Positions 49,655 to 58,544 of a DNA stretch of 64,000 nt are shown here, piece by piece. This DNA is from Nocardia xishanensis NBRC 101358 (GTDB lineage: Bacteria; Actinomycetota; Actinomycetes; Mycobacteriales; Mycobacteriaceae). The notes under the pieces are model-generated. The model was given only the letters and a program-made list of their open reading frames with translations. It was not told the DNA's origin and ran no database searches. The stretch is from NCBI RefSeq assembly GCF_001613365.1, contig NZ_BDCF01000007.1, forward strand, positions 1 to 64,000, in the 5' to 3' direction. Positions within the stretch are counted from its first letter, which is position 1. Every line of letters begins with the position of its first letter. The position numbers were made by a program, and so were the translations under genes.

Positions 49655-50572
49655 GTTTCCGCTCTTATCGCCGACCTGTTCGAATCACATCGGGGGCATT
49701 TGCTTTCCGTCGCCTACCGGCTGACGGGCAGCGTCGGCGACGCCGAAGACGCGGTGCAGGAGAGCCGGCTGCGGCTGGCGGGGACACACCAGTCCGAGAT
49801 CGACGATCTGCGCGACTGGCTGACGGCCACGGTGAGCCGAATCTGCTTGGACCACTTGCACACTACCGCGATGCGCCGGGAAACCTATGTGGGGCAATGG
49901 TTGCCGGAGCCCATCGTCACCGGCGTCGCGCCGTCGGGCACGCCGGATCCGCTGGAATCGGTGGTGCGCGGCGCTGAATATCGCATGGCGGCGATGGTCG
50001 CGCTGGACGGCCTGACTCCGCCGCAGCGGGTGGCATTCGTGCTGCACGACGGGCTGGCGGTGCCGTTCGAGGAGATCGCCGAAATTCTCGGTGTATCCAC
50101 CGATGACGTGAGCCTGCTGGCGACCCACGCGCGTGAGGCGGTCGCCTGCGTGCCCTCGGCGGTGGCCGACGCCGAGCACGAGGCCGCGGTTCGGCGGCTG
50201 CTCGCGGCGCTGGCCACGGACGATGTCGACGCGGTCGCGAAGGCGCTGCATCCGGAGGCGGTGCTGATCGGCGACGCCAACGGCACCACCTCCACGGTGG
50301 TGAAGATCGTCGGCGGCGCGGAGCGGATCGCTCGCTTCATGCTCGAGCTGGTGCACACGTACGGCATCGGCGCTTCCGAGCAGGCCGCGACGCGCTACGA
50401 ATTCGCCACGGTGAACGGGCAATTGGGCCTGGTGATGAATTTGGATTCGGCGACCGAGGAACAGGATTGGCATCCGGCGAGGGTGGTCGGTTTCACGGTG
50501 TGCGACGGATTGGTCTGGGGCACTTATGATCACGCCAATCCGGCGAAGCTGACGGGCGTGCGGTTGTCCTGA
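49652..50572 (+). CDS. ECF41-like RNA polymerase sigma factor (SigJ-type)
   Basis: This 306-residue ECF sigma factor has a fused SnoaL/NTF2-like C-terminal domain. Sigma region 2 is LFESHRGHLLSVAYRLTG, and region 4 runs from LTPPQRVAFVLHDGLAVPFEEIAEILGVS. The linker carries WLPEP, the hallmark of ECF41, in which the C-terminal extension replaces an anti-sigma factor. The second hallmark, DGGG in the extension, reads GDANGTT here and is degenerate. ECF41 factors usually sit beside a CMD, oxidoreductase or epimerase gene; the nearest CMD gene, with an exact ECF41 promoter, is 2.7 kb upstream. Confidence 0.85.
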   Translation: MVSALIADLFESHRGHLLSVAYRLTGSVGDAEDAVQESRLRLAGTHQSEIDDLRDWLTATVSRICLDHLHTTAMRRETYVGQWLPEPIVTGVAPSGTPDPLESVVRGAEYRMAAMVALDGLTPPQRVAFVLHDGLAVPFEEIAEILGVSTDDVSLLATHAREAVACVPSAVADAEHEAAVRRLLAALATDDVDAVAKALHPEAVLIGDANGTTSTVVKIVGGAERIARFMLELVHTYGIGASEQAATRYEFATVNGQLGLVMNLDSATEEQDWHPARVVGFTVCDGLVWGTYDHANPAKLTGVRLS

Positions 50573-50593
50573 GCCGCCGGGCCGGACCCTCAT

Positions 50594-50617
50594 CGTCCGG
50601 CCCAGCGGAGCCGGACG
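50594..50617. terminator. Hairpin between the sigma gene and the repeat-protein gene
   Basis: A perfect 8-bp stem CGTCCGGC/GCCGGACG with an 8-base loop lies in the 47-bp gap between two convergent genes. No T-run. Confidence 0.5.
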
Positions 50618-50619
50618 GA

Positions 50620-50838
50620 TCAGGGGGTGGTCGAACCGGTGAACCAGTCGCCAGTCGAGGATCCGGTGCCGCCGTTGCCGGTGGTGGACCCGGTGAACCA
50701 ATCGCCGGTCGACGATCCGGTGAACCAGTCGCCGGTGCCCGCGACGAGATCGTGCGCTACTTCGCGAATCAGACCGAGTACGGCTCCGGCGACCTCCGAC
50801 GCGGCCGGCTGCAGTACGAGGTCGAGATACGAGGCCAT
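50620..50838 (-). CDS. Small protein with GDWFTGS repeats (72 aa)
   Basis: This 72-residue protein begins MASYLDLVLQPAASEVAGAV with an amphipathic helix through LIREVAHDLVAGT, then has a Gly/Ser/Thr tail holding three copies of GDWFTGS and spacers such as GNGGTGS. AAAGGGG lies seven bases before the ATG at 50838, a good ribosome site. There is no signal peptide and no family I recognise. The DNA repeats (about 27 bp) are near-identical, so the tail is likely variable between strains. Confidence 0.6.
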   Translation of the reverse strand: MASYLDLVLQPAASEVAGAVLGLIREVAHDLVAGTGDWFTGSSTGDWFTGSTTGNGGTGSSTGDWFTGSTTP

Positions 50839-51003
50839 GAGCGCCCCTTTCGAGACGCCGCCGCGAGAACGGCGGCTTATGAGATGGAACACGGCGAGGC
50901 TAGCTCCCTGTGGGAGAACGCACAACCATGCAGCTAGGGGTATCGAAATGAATGTGAAACATAGCCATTCGCTATCTAATGGCAACAATGGCGACCGCTC
51001 GGC

Positions 51004-51019
51004 TACTCTCCGGGGTATG
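51004..51019 (+). promoter_or_regulatory. Leaderless promoter of the dapC-like gene
   Basis: TACTCT (51004-51009) ends seven bases before the ATG at 51017. An ATAGC-CATTC-GCTAT inverted repeat (50961-50975) about 30 bases further upstream could be an operator. Confidence 0.5.
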
Positions 51020-52204
51020 CCTGCGCGCCCCGCGACCGTCGCTCGCCTGCGACCTTTCGCCGCCACGATTTTCGCCGAGATGACCGAACTCGCTGTCCGG
51101 CACGAGGCGGTGAACCTCGGCCAGGGCTTCCCGGACAGCGACGGACCCGCGGGCATGCTCGAGGTGGCCAGGCAAGCCATCGCCGACGGCGTCAACCAGT
51201 ACCCGCCCGGCCGCGGCATGCCGGTGCTGCGCCGCGCCATCGCCGACGACCGCGCCCGCCGCTACGGCACCGAATACGACCCGGAGCGGGAGGTGCTGGT
51301 CACCGTCGGCGCGACAGAGGCGATCAGCGCGGCCATGCTCGGGCTCGTCGAGCCGGGCGACGAGGTGGTGCTGATCGAGCCCTACTACGACTCCTACGCG
51401 GCGGCCGTCGCGCTTGCGGGCGCGCGGCGGCGCACGGCCCGGCTGGTGGCCGACGGCGATCGGTTCGTGCTCGATCTGGACAGCCTGCGCGCCGCGATCA
51501 CCCCGCGCACCAGGATGCTGGTGGTCAATTCGCCGCACAATCCCACCGGCACGGTGCTCGACAGGGCCGATCTCACCGCGATAGCCGAGATCGCCTGCGC
51601 GCACGACCTGTTGGTGCTCACCGACGAGGTCTACGAACATCTCGTCTACGACGGCAACGAACACATCAGCTTGGCGACGCTGCCGGGCATGGCCGAGCGG
51701 ACCGTCGTGGTGTCCAGCGCCGCAAAGACCTTCAGCGTCACCGGTTGGAAGATCGGCTGGGCGTGCGGCCCCGCCTACCTGATCGACGGCGTGCTCGCCG
51801 CAAAGCAGTTCATGTCCTTCGTCGGCGGCGGCCCGTTCCAGCCCGCCATCGCGCACGCGCTGACCAACGAGCTCGACTGGGTCGCTCGGCTGCGAGATTC
51901 ACTGTCGGACAAGCGCCTCCGTCTGTCTGCGGCGCTGGCCGACACCGGCTTCGGCGTCAAGGCAAGCGGCGGAGGCTATTTCGTGTGCGCCGACCTCACA
52001 CCGACGGGTCGCACCGACGGTCTCGAGTTCTGCCGCGAGATCCCCGAGCGGATCGGCGTGGCCGCGGTGCCCGTCAGCGTCTTCGCCGACTACACGCCCG
52101 CATGGAACCATTTGGTGCGGTTCACTTTCTGCAAGCGCGACGAGACGCTGGACGAGGGCGTGCGGCGGCTGCGCGCGGGTGTGACGGCGAGCGGCAAACG
52201 CTGA
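51017..52204 (+). CDS. dapC: Class I/II aminotransferase, probable DapC
   Basis: This fold-type I PLP enzyme has 395 residues and is probably N-succinyldiaminopimelate aminotransferase of lysine/peptidoglycan synthesis (Rv0858c-like). Motifs are NLGQGFPDSDGP, NQYPPGRGMPVLRRAI, VVNSPHNPTGTVL, LTDEVYEHLVYDG and the PLP lysine in SSAAKTFSVTGWKIGW. Kynurenine and methionine aminotransferases share this pattern, so the substrate is not certain. The ATG at 51017 is predicted leaderless. Confidence 0.82.
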   Translation: MPARPATVARLRPFAATIFAEMTELAVRHEAVNLGQGFPDSDGPAGMLEVARQAIADGVNQYPPGRGMPVLRRAIADDRARRYGTEYDPEREVLVTVGATEAISAAMLGLVEPGDEVVLIEPYYDSYAAAVALAGARRRTARLVADGDRFVLDLDSLRAAITPRTRMLVVNSPHNPTGTVLDRADLTAIAEIACAHDLLVLTDEVYEHLVYDGNEHISLATLPGMAERTVVVSSAAKTFSVTGWKIGWACGPAYLIDGVLAAKQFMSFVGGGPFQPAIAHALTNELDWVARLRDSLSDKRLRLSAALADTGFGVKASGGGYFVCADLTPTGRTDGLEFCREIPERIGVAAVPVSVFADYTPAWNHLVRFTFCKRDETLDEGVRRLRAGVTASGKR

Positions 52205-52240
52205 CCGAAGGTGTCATGTTTCGGTGTGAGGATCGAGACC

Positions 52241-52783
52241 ATGACAACCCAGTACTACACCGCGAGCAGCCTCGACGGGTACATCGCCGACCCGGACAAC
52301 TCGTTGAGTTGGCTGTTCGCCGTGCCGGACGCCGACGCCGCCACCGATGACATCGGCACGTTCCTCGGCGGCGTCGGCGCCATGGCGATGGGCGCGACCA
52401 CCTACGAGTGGATGCTGGCCAACGAGTCACCCGCGTCCTGGCGTGACAACTACGGCGATCGGCCCTGCTGGGTGTTCACCCATCGGGAACTGCCCGCGAT
52501 CCCCGGCGCGAACCTGCGTTTCGTGTCCGGGGACGTCGAGCCGGTGCACAAGCTGATGGCAGAGGCGGCGGGCGAGCGGAACATCTGGATCGTCGGTGGC
52601 GGCGAGCTGGCCGGGCGTTTCGCCGACGCGGGCCTGCTGGACGAGGTGATCGTCGGCATCACACCGGTGACGCTCGGTGGCGGGGCGCCGCTGCTGCCGC
52701 GCCGCATCCTCGCCGACCGGATGCGGTTGGCCGAGGTAGCGCGGATGGGGCAGTTCGCGCAGCTCACCTATCGGCTGAGCTGA
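52241..52783 (+). CDS. RibD C-terminal / dihydrofolate-reductase-like protein
   Basis: This 180-residue protein of the RibD_C domain family (DHFR fold) begins TTQYYTASSLDGYIAD and contains MAMGATTYEW and IWIVGGGELAGRF, with a conserved NADPH-site GGG. Such stand-alone proteins are common in actinobacteria; most have no known substrate and are not true folate enzymes. GAGG lies nine bases before the ATG at 52241. Confidence 0.85.
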   Translation: MTTQYYTASSLDGYIADPDNSLSWLFAVPDADAATDDIGTFLGGVGAMAMGATTYEWMLANESPASWRDNYGDRPCWVFTHRELPAIPGANLRFVSGDVEPVHKLMAEAAGERNIWIVGGGELAGRFADAGLLDEVIVGITPVTLGGGAPLLPRRILADRMRLAEVARMGQFAQLTYRLS

Positions 52784-52793
52784 TCCGGCGAGA

Positions 52794-53468
52794 TCAGCTC
52801 GCGCCGTGGTACAGGAACCCGCCGAGGCCGATGGTGAAGGCGAGACAGCCGTAGAGCGCGTGCTCGACCGAGACCACCAGCAGCGAACCGGTCCTCCTGT
52901 AGCGGTAGCCGAAGAGGATGCCGCCGATCAGGGTCAGCGCCACTGCGATCCAATTGCCGAAGATGATGTGCGCGAAGCCGAACGCGGCGGCGTTCGCGAC
53001 GATCAGCGCCCACCCGTCGCCGAAAGCCGGTGCGTACCGCTGGAACAGGAACTTACGGAAGATCAGCTCCTGCGGGTACACCGAGAACAGCGGATAGAAC
53101 ACCATCACCACCGCCCACAGCAGCGGTTCGGTGCGCGGCAGCGAGAGCAGTCGCTCCGGGCTGAACACCGCGAGCGTCAGACCGATGGCGATCGCCGCGG
53201 CGACCCAGAGCGCCAGCATCGACGGCAGTTCGGCGCGCAACGTGCGGAGCTGTTCCCGTAGCCCGGCCGGTCGCAACGGCAGGCGACGCAGCCAGAGATG
53301 AGCGGCGACGGCCAGCGCGACCAGCGGCGGGATTGGGCTGCCGGGGCTACCGATCGCGGCGTAGCCGCCGACCAGTCCGAAGTACAGCGCCACGAATTCG
53401 ATTGCGAGCCAGGTCGACCGGCGGCCGCGCTCGGATCGAGGGTCCTGCCGCAGCTCGGTCGCCGTCAC
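52794..53468 (-). CDS. CPBP-family intramembrane metalloprotease
   Basis: This 224-residue, multi-pass membrane protein is of the CAAX protease / bacteriocin-processing (Abi) family. Motif 1, usually EExxxR, reads QELIFR, so the first glutamate is glutamine; motif 2 is GFAHIIFGNW and motif 3 EHALYG. The substitution may weaken, but need not abolish, metal-dependent activity. The start is GTG at 53468. Function unknown. Confidence 0.82.
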   Translation of the reverse strand: MTATELRQDPRSERGRRSTWLAIEFVALYFGLVGGYAAIGSPGSPIPPLVALAVAAHLWLRRLPLRPAGLREQLRTLRAELPSMLALWVAAAIAIGLTLAVFSPERLLSLPRTEPLLWAVVMVFYPLFSVYPQELIFRKFLFQRYAPAFGDGWALIVANAAAFGFAHIIFGNWIAVALTLIGGILFGYRYRRTGSLLVVSVEHALYGCLAFTIGLGGFLYHGAS

Positions 53469-53551
53469 GTTTCGAGGTTACGGGCGGGCGGCGGGGGATG
53501 CTATGTCTCCTTCGGTTCCTGGACATCCGCGTGCTCCGCCGCTGCGGGCGG

Positions 53552-54241
53552 TCAGTCCGGCGTGCGATCGAGCCTGCCGGTGTCGCGGCGAGCCTGCGGC
53601 GCGTGCCAGCCGTAACGGCGGGCCAGCAGACGGAAGCCGATGGCGAGGCACGCCGCGAGCAGTCCGGTCCACGCCCAGTAGGCGTCGAAGTGCAGCAGCG
53701 TGGCGGTGGCGGCGGCGCCGAACAGCGCGGGCACGGCGTACAGCTCCTGGTCCGGGCGCAACACCCGCGGCACCTCACCGCCGAGCACGTCGCGGATGAC
53801 GCCGCCGCCGATCGCGGTGACCATGCCGAGCAGCGCGGCCGTCGGCGCGCCAATCCCTTGGGCATACGCGACCGCGGTGCCGGTCACGCAGAACAGCCCG
53901 AGCCCGATGGCGTCGAACACCTCGAGCGGGCCGCGGGTGAGCCGGCGCGAGGGGTGCTTGAAGAAGATCACCAGCGCGGTGAGCAGCGACGCGCACAGGT
54001 AGGTGAGATCGGTGAAGGCGGCGGGCGGGGTGCGGCCGATGAGCAGGTCGCGGATGACGCCGCCGCCGAGCGCGGTGCTGCAGGCAAGCACGGCCATCCC
54101 GAAGATGTCGAGATTCTTGCGGACCGCGAGCAGCGCGCCCGACGCCGCGAACGAGATCACCCCGAGCAACTCGCCGATGCGCTGGGCGGCGTTCACTGCG
54201 GAATCGAGCTGCGTGGCCATGACGTCCAACCCGGCGATCAT
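53552..54241 (-). CDS. Trimeric intracellular cation channel (TRIC/YadS) family protein
   Basis: This 229-residue protein has seven hydrophobic segments in two homologous halves, each with a GGGVIRD loop (LGGGVIRDLLIGRTPPAAF and IGGGVIRDVLGGEVPRVL), the hallmark of bacterial TRIC/UPF0126 channels, probably K+-conducting. AAAGGAG precedes the ATG at 54241. It stands alone, divergent from the truncated methyltransferase remnant. Confidence 0.9.
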   Translation of the reverse strand: MIAGLDVMATQLDSAVNAAQRIGELLGVISFAASGALLAVRKNLDIFGMAVLACSTALGGGVIRDLLIGRTPPAAFTDLTYLCASLLTALVIFFKHPSRRLTRGPLEVFDAIGLGLFCVTGTAVAYAQGIGAPTAALLGMVTAIGGGVIRDVLGGEVPRVLRPDQELYAVPALFGAAATATLLHFDAYWAWTGLLAACLAIGFRLLARRYGWHAPQARRDTGRLDRTPD

Positions 54242-54366
54242 GAAACCGCTCCTTTCCTCTTTCTCCGTCCAGCAGATTTGCACGTCGGTTGCGGATGCTC
54301 GGAGCTGGGTCCGTCGCTGAGGAATGACCGTGGCGCCGCCGACCGGGAATCGGTGAGGATCGGACC

Positions 54367-54426
54367 ATGACGCGGCGTTTCGAGGAGTTGGTCGCCGAGG
54401 CCGATGCGGCCCCTGTCGAGGGTTGA
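54367..54426 (+). pseudogene. N-terminal remnant of a class I methyltransferase gene
   Basis: After GAGGATC, an ATG opens MTRRFEELVAEADAAPVEG and stops at once. This is the standard N-terminus of actinobacterial SAM methyltransferases (MTRRFEELVAEA..P..GWDFSWL). The rest of the gene is missing: the following 94 bases in no frame continue the family and run into the LysE-type exporter gene. It looks like a gene truncated by deletion. Confidence 0.55.
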
Positions 54427-54520
54427 TGCCGCGTGGTTGCGGCGACGCCGTGGGGCCGAGGGGCCGCCCGCACCGTGCGGCCCCGAACGGTGGCCGGCGC
54501 CGCGTGGCCTCGGTGCCCCG

Positions 54521-55165
54521 TCAGGCTGGGACAGGACGCGCGCGGTCGGTGGCGAGCAGCACCGCGATCGATCCCAGCATCGTGCCCATCACGTACCGCT
54601 GGGCCCGCAACCACAGCGGCCGTCCCGTGAGGAAGCCCGAGATCGTGCCTGCGGCGAGCACGATGACGCCGTTCACCGTCAACGCGACGGCGATCTGCAC
54701 CGCGCCGAGGCACAGGCTCTGAAGCCAGATCAGCCCGCGCTCGGGCACGACGAACTGCGGGATCAGCGCGAGGTACATGATCGCGATCTTCGGGTTGAGC
54801 AGGTTGGTGACCAGGCCCATGGCGAAGAGCCTGCGCGCTGGGTCGGCGGGCAGCTGCGACGGCGCGAACACCGAGACGCCGCCAGGCCGCAGCGCCTGCC
54901 AGGCCAGCCACAGCAGGTAGGCCGCGCCCGCCAGCTTCACCGCGAGGTACAGCCCCGACACCACCGCGAACACCGCGGTGATGCCAGCGGCAGCGGCGGC
55001 GAGATAGACGCCGAAACCGGCCGCCACCCCGGTCAACGACACCAGACCGGCCCGTCGTCCCTGGGAAACCGTGCGGGAGACCAGGTACATCATGTTGGGT
55101 CCCGGGGTGAGCACCATGCCGAGCGCGGCCGCAGCCACGCCGAGGATAGCCGCTGTTTCGATCAT
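54521..55165 (-). CDS. LysE/RhtB-family amino-acid exporter
   Basis: This 214-residue membrane protein has six hydrophobic segments and the family motif LTPGPNMMYLVSRTVSQGRRAG (first loop), then NLLNPKIAIMYLALIPQFV. It probably exports an amino acid or homoserine lactone; the substrate is not deducible. The start is ATG at 55165. It is divergent from the XPB helicase gene. Confidence 0.88.
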   Translation of the reverse strand: MIETAAILGVAAAALGMVLTPGPNMMYLVSRTVSQGRRAGLVSLTGVAAGFGVYLAAAAAGITAVFAVVSGLYLAVKLAGAAYLLWLAWQALRPGGVSVFAPSQLPADPARRLFAMGLVTNLLNPKIAIMYLALIPQFVVPERGLIWLQSLCLGAVQIAVALTVNGVIVLAAGTISGFLTGRPLWLRAQRYVMGTMLGSIAVLLATDRARPVPA

Positions 55166-55408
55166 GCCCACGATCGTCGCCGACCGAGGCGAACCGCGTC
55201 TCGGTCCACTTCGAGGCCGGTGGACTCCCGCCGTGACCGGCGCGACGGAACAAAAAGGCGGCGGCCTACGCTGGTATCTCCGGAGCCGAACCCCGCTGCG
55301 CACACCCACCGCAGCCTGCGGGTTGTCGGTGGGCCAGGGGAGAATGAGCGCCGAAGCCGGCGCGCACGGGCGAACGACGCCCGCACCCGCCCGATACGAG
55401 GAGAGACT

Positions 55409-57067
55409 GTGACCGACGGTCCGCTGATCGTTCAGAGTGACAAGACGCTGCTGCTGGAGGTCGACCACGAGCTGGCCGACGCGGCGCGCCAGTCCATCGC
55501 GCCGTTCGCCGAGCTGGAACGGGCGCCCGAGCACGTGCACACCTACCGGGTGACGCCGCTGGCGCTGTGGAACGCACGCGCGGCCGGGCACGACGCCGAG
55601 CAGGTGGTCGACGCTCTGGTCAGCTTCTCCCGGTACGCGGTCCCGCAGCCGCTGCTCGTCGACGTCGTCGACACGATGGCCAGGTACGGCAGGCTGCAGC
55701 TGGTCAAGCATCCCGCGCACGGCCTGACGCTGGTCAGCCTGGATCGCGCGGTGCTCGAAGAGGTGCTGCGGCACAAGAAGATCGCGCCCATGCTCGGCGC
55801 GCGCATCGACGAGGACACCGTGGTGGTGCACCCGTCCGAGCGCGGCCGGATCAAGCAGATGCTGCTCAAGATCGGCTGGCCCGCCGAGGACCTGGCGGGC
55901 TACGTCGACGGCGAGGCGCATCACATCGAGCTCGACTACACCGGCGGCCACTGGCATCTACGCGACTACCAGCAGATGGCCGCGGACTCGTTCTGGGCGG
56001 GCGGCTCCGGCGTGGTCGTGCTCCCGTGCGGCGCGGGCAAGACGATGGTCGGCGCCGCGGCGATGGCCAAGGCCAAGGCCACCACGCTGATCTTGGTGAC
56101 CAATACCGTCGCGGGCAGGCAGTGGCGGCGCGAGCTGCTGGCCCGCACCTCGCTGACCGAGGACGAGATCGGCGAGTACTCGGGCGAGCGCAAGGAGATC
56201 CGGCCGGTCACCATCGCGACCTACCAGGTGATCACCCGCCGCACCAAGGGCGAGTACAAGCACCTGGAGCTGTTCGACAGCCGCGACTGGGGCCTGGTCA
56301 TCTACGACGAGGTGCACCTGTTGCCCGCGCCGGTCTTCCGGATGACCGCGGACCTCCAGTCGCGCCGCAGGCTCGGCCTCACCGCCACGCTGGTGCGCGA
56401 GGACGGACGCGAGGGCGACGTATTCTCGCTGATCGGCCCGAAGCGCTACGACGCGCCGTGGAAGGACATCGAGGCGCAGGGCTGGATCGCCCCGGCCGAC
56501 TGCATCGAGGTGCGGGTGACGCTCACCGACGCCGAGCGGATGGCCTACGCGACCGCGGAGCCGGAGGAGCGCTACAAGCTGTGCTCGACCGCGCGAACCA
56601 AAATCGCCGTGGTGGAATCGATTCTGGCCAGACATCAGGACGCGCCGAGCCTGGTGATCGGCGCCTATCTGGAACAGCTCGACGAATTGGGCGCGGATTT
56701 GAACGCGCCCGTGATTCAGGGTTCGACGAAAACCAAAGAGCGCGAAGAACTTTTCGACGCGTTCCGGCGCGGCGAGATTCCGGTGCTCGTGGTGAGCAAG
56801 GTCGCCAACTTCTCCATCGATCTGCCGGAAGCCTCCGTGGCGGTACAGGTTTCGGGTACGTTCGGTTCGCGACAGGAGGAGGCGCAGCGGCTGGGCAGGC
56901 TGTTGCGGCCGAAGCAGGGCGGCGGGCAGGCGCACTTCTATTCGGTGGTCGCCCGCGACACCCTCGATGCCGAATACGCCGCGCACCGTCAGCGTTTTCT
57001 CGCCGAACAGGGCTACGCCTATCGCATCACCGACGCCGACGATCTGCTCGGACCTGCCATCGGATAA
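55409..57067 (+). CDS. ercC3: DNA repair helicase XPB (ERCC3-like)
   Basis: This superfamily 2 3'-5' DNA helicase of the XPB type has 552 residues and is the homologue of Rv0861c. It has the damage-recognition N-terminus, Walker A LPCGAGKTMVG, the DEVH box in VIYDEVHLLPAP, the RED motif in LVREDGRE, and the C-terminal helicase motifs SKVANFSIDLPEA and QEEAQRLGRLLRPK. GAGGAGAG precedes the GTG at 55409; upstream extensions are not supported. In M. tuberculosis it sits next to the Rv0862c gene; here that partner (61599) is separated by a block of other genes. Confidence 0.94.
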   Translation: MTDGPLIVQSDKTLLLEVDHELADAARQSIAPFAELERAPEHVHTYRVTPLALWNARAAGHDAEQVVDALVSFSRYAVPQPLLVDVVDTMARYGRLQLVKHPAHGLTLVSLDRAVLEEVLRHKKIAPMLGARIDEDTVVVHPSERGRIKQMLLKIGWPAEDLAGYVDGEAHHIELDYTGGHWHLRDYQQMAADSFWAGGSGVVVLPCGAGKTMVGAAAMAKAKATTLILVTNTVAGRQWRRELLARTSLTEDEIGEYSGERKEIRPVTIATYQVITRRTKGEYKHLELFDSRDWGLVIYDEVHLLPAPVFRMTADLQSRRRLGLTATLVREDGREGDVFSLIGPKRYDAPWKDIEAQGWIAPADCIEVRVTLTDAERMAYATAEPEERYKLCSTARTKIAVVESILARHQDAPSLVIGAYLEQLDELGADLNAPVIQGSTKTKEREELFDAFRRGEIPVLVVSKVANFSIDLPEASVAVQVSGTFGSRQEEAQRLGRLLRPKQGGGQAHFYSVVARDTLDAEYAAHRQRFLAEQGYAYRITDADDLLGPAIG

Positions 57068-57086
57068 GCGGAGGCAAATCCTCCGC
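57068..57086. terminator. Hairpin after the XPB gene
   Basis: GCGGAGG (57068-57074) and CCTCCGC (57080-57086) form a perfect 7-bp stem with loop CAAAT directly after the XPB stop. No T-run; a weak terminator or an RNA-end structure. Confidence 0.45.
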
Positions 57087-57107
57087 AACGTGTGCTAGGA
57101 AAGAAAC

Positions 57108-57776
57108 GTGCGACGCTTCGAATTCGCGGTGGACCGCAGGCATGCCCATGCGGTGAACGAAGTGTTCGCCGATCTGCGCCGGTTGCGCATCGTGGCGATC
57201 GCCGCGGCCGTCGTCTCCGCCGCCGTGACGGCCTATCTCGTCTGGCTGGACCATCCGTGGTCCTACCTGCTCGCGGTCGCCTCCGCGCTCGGCGCGGTGA
57301 CCTCGCTGTGGGTGGCGCTGTGGGCGCCGCACCGGTCGAGCATCGACAGGCTCTACGCCGATGGCGAGCTCGTACCCGCCGTGGTGTCGGAGACCTATCC
57401 GAGCGGGGTCGTGTTGCTCGCGCTCGTCGATGTGTCGACACCCGAAGCGGCCGATCCGCGCTATGCGCTGGTGACCCGGAAGGTGCGGGATCTGCCCGGT
57501 CACCAGAAGCGCGCCGGGGAGCGGGTGCCTTCGGTCGCCATCCGCACCGACCGCGCGCCGCGCCAGATCGGGGAGCGCTGGCAGTCGGTGAGCGCCATGC
57601 CGATCGCATGGGGGACAAGGGACGGCCAGGTCATCGATCGGGCGCGCGCCGCCATCAGCGAGGTCGAATGGCGGTTGCTCACCGACAATCTCGCGCTCGC
57701 CGCGCAGGTTCGCCGCACCTCGGCCAAGCGCCTGCTGCTCGATCCGCAGCAGCTGCCGGACGATCTCGGCAACTGA
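57108..57776 (+). CDS. DUF3239-like membrane protein
   Basis: This 222-residue protein starts MRRFEFAVDRRHAHAVNEV, has two membrane helices (about residues 28-48 and 52-72) and a C-terminal cytoplasmic domain. Its organisation, with VDHPW-type helix ends and a VPSVAIRT stretch, matches Corynebacteriales DUF3239 proteins as I recall them. AGGAAAG precedes the GTG at 57108. Function unknown. Confidence 0.6.
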   Translation: MRRFEFAVDRRHAHAVNEVFADLRRLRIVAIAAAVVSAAVTAYLVWLDHPWSYLLAVASALGAVTSLWVALWAPHRSSIDRLYADGELVPAVVSETYPSGVVLLALVDVSTPEAADPRYALVTRKVRDLPGHQKRAGERVPSVAIRTDRAPRQIGERWQSVSAMPIAWGTRDGQVIDRARAAISEVEWRLLTDNLALAAQVRRTSAKRLLLDPQQLPDDLGN

Positions 57777-57822
57777 CCCGGCCGGGCATCGCGCGACACG
57801 CCGAGCCCGCGTAGCCGCGAAT

Positions 57823-57837
57823 TAGACTGCCCCGATG
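57823..57837 (+). promoter_or_regulatory. Leaderless promoter of the second LysE gene
   Basis: TAGACT (57823-57828) ends six bases before the ATG at 57835, with no ribosome site in between. Confidence 0.55.
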
Positions 57838-58473
57838 GTTCCCATGACCAACCTGCTGGCGTTCATGGCCGCGGCCACTCTCATCGTCGTCGTACCCGGT
57901 CCTGGCGTGTTGTTCACCGTCGGGCGGGCGCTGGCCCTCGGCAGGCGTGCCGCGCTGATCTCGGCCGTCGGCCATTGCCTCGGCGTGCTGATCTGCCTGA
58001 TCTTCGTCGCGATCGGTCTCGGCACGTTGCTCGCCGCGTCGTCGCTGGCGCTCAGCGTGGTGAAGTTCGCGGGCGCGCTGTATCTCGTCTATCTGGGCGT
58101 GCAGGCGATTCGGGAACGCAAGGCGTTGCGGGACGCGCTCGGCGCGAGCGTCGACACCGTCGCCGACGGACGGGTCTTCCGGCAGAGCGTCGTCGTCGGG
58201 GTGACCAATCCGAAGGGCATCGTGTTCTTCTCCGCCGTGCTGCCGCATTTCATCGATCCGGCCTCCGGTTCGCTGCCGTTGCAGCTCGTCGTCCTCGGGA
58301 CGGTGTTCCTCGCCATCGCGCTCGTCTCCGACAGCGCGTGGGCGCTGCTGGCGGCCTCGGCCCGCAACTGGTTCGCCAGGTCGCCGCGTAGGCTCGAAGC
58401 CGTCGGCGGTGCGGGCGGCGCGATGATCGTCGGGCTCGGCGCGTCGGTGGCGCTCAGCGGCACGGCGGACTGA
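57835..58473 (+). CDS. LysE-family translocator
   Basis: This second LysE/RhtB-type exporter has 212 residues with six membrane segments. The motif VVPGPGVLFTVGRALALGRRAA corresponds to the family's first-loop signature and GVTNPKGIVFFSAVLPHF to the central one. It differs clearly from the exporter at 54521, so the two are not a recent duplication. Substrate unknown. The leaderless start is supported by TAGACT. Confidence 0.88.
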   Translation: MVPMTNLLAFMAAATLIVVVPGPGVLFTVGRALALGRRAALISAVGHCLGVLICLIFVAIGLGTLLAASSLALSVVKFAGALYLVYLGVQAIRERKALRDALGASVDTVADGRVFRQSVVVGVTNPKGIVFFSAVLPHFIDPASGSLPLQLVVLGTVFLAIALVSDSAWALLAASARNWFARSPRRLEAVGGAGGAMIVGLGASVALSGTAD

Positions 58474-58544
58474 ACCGGCTACCATCCACCTGCGCGGTAC
58501 GTCGGTACCGGAATCGGGGTGTGGTGGAAAGGGGCGGTGGTCGA

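Noticed and set aside
54404..55408. N-terminal extension of the XPB helicase (335 extra codons)
   Set aside because: It overlaps the minus-strand LysE-type gene and is Arg/Pro-rich; the GTG at 55409 has a good ribosome site and the expected family length.
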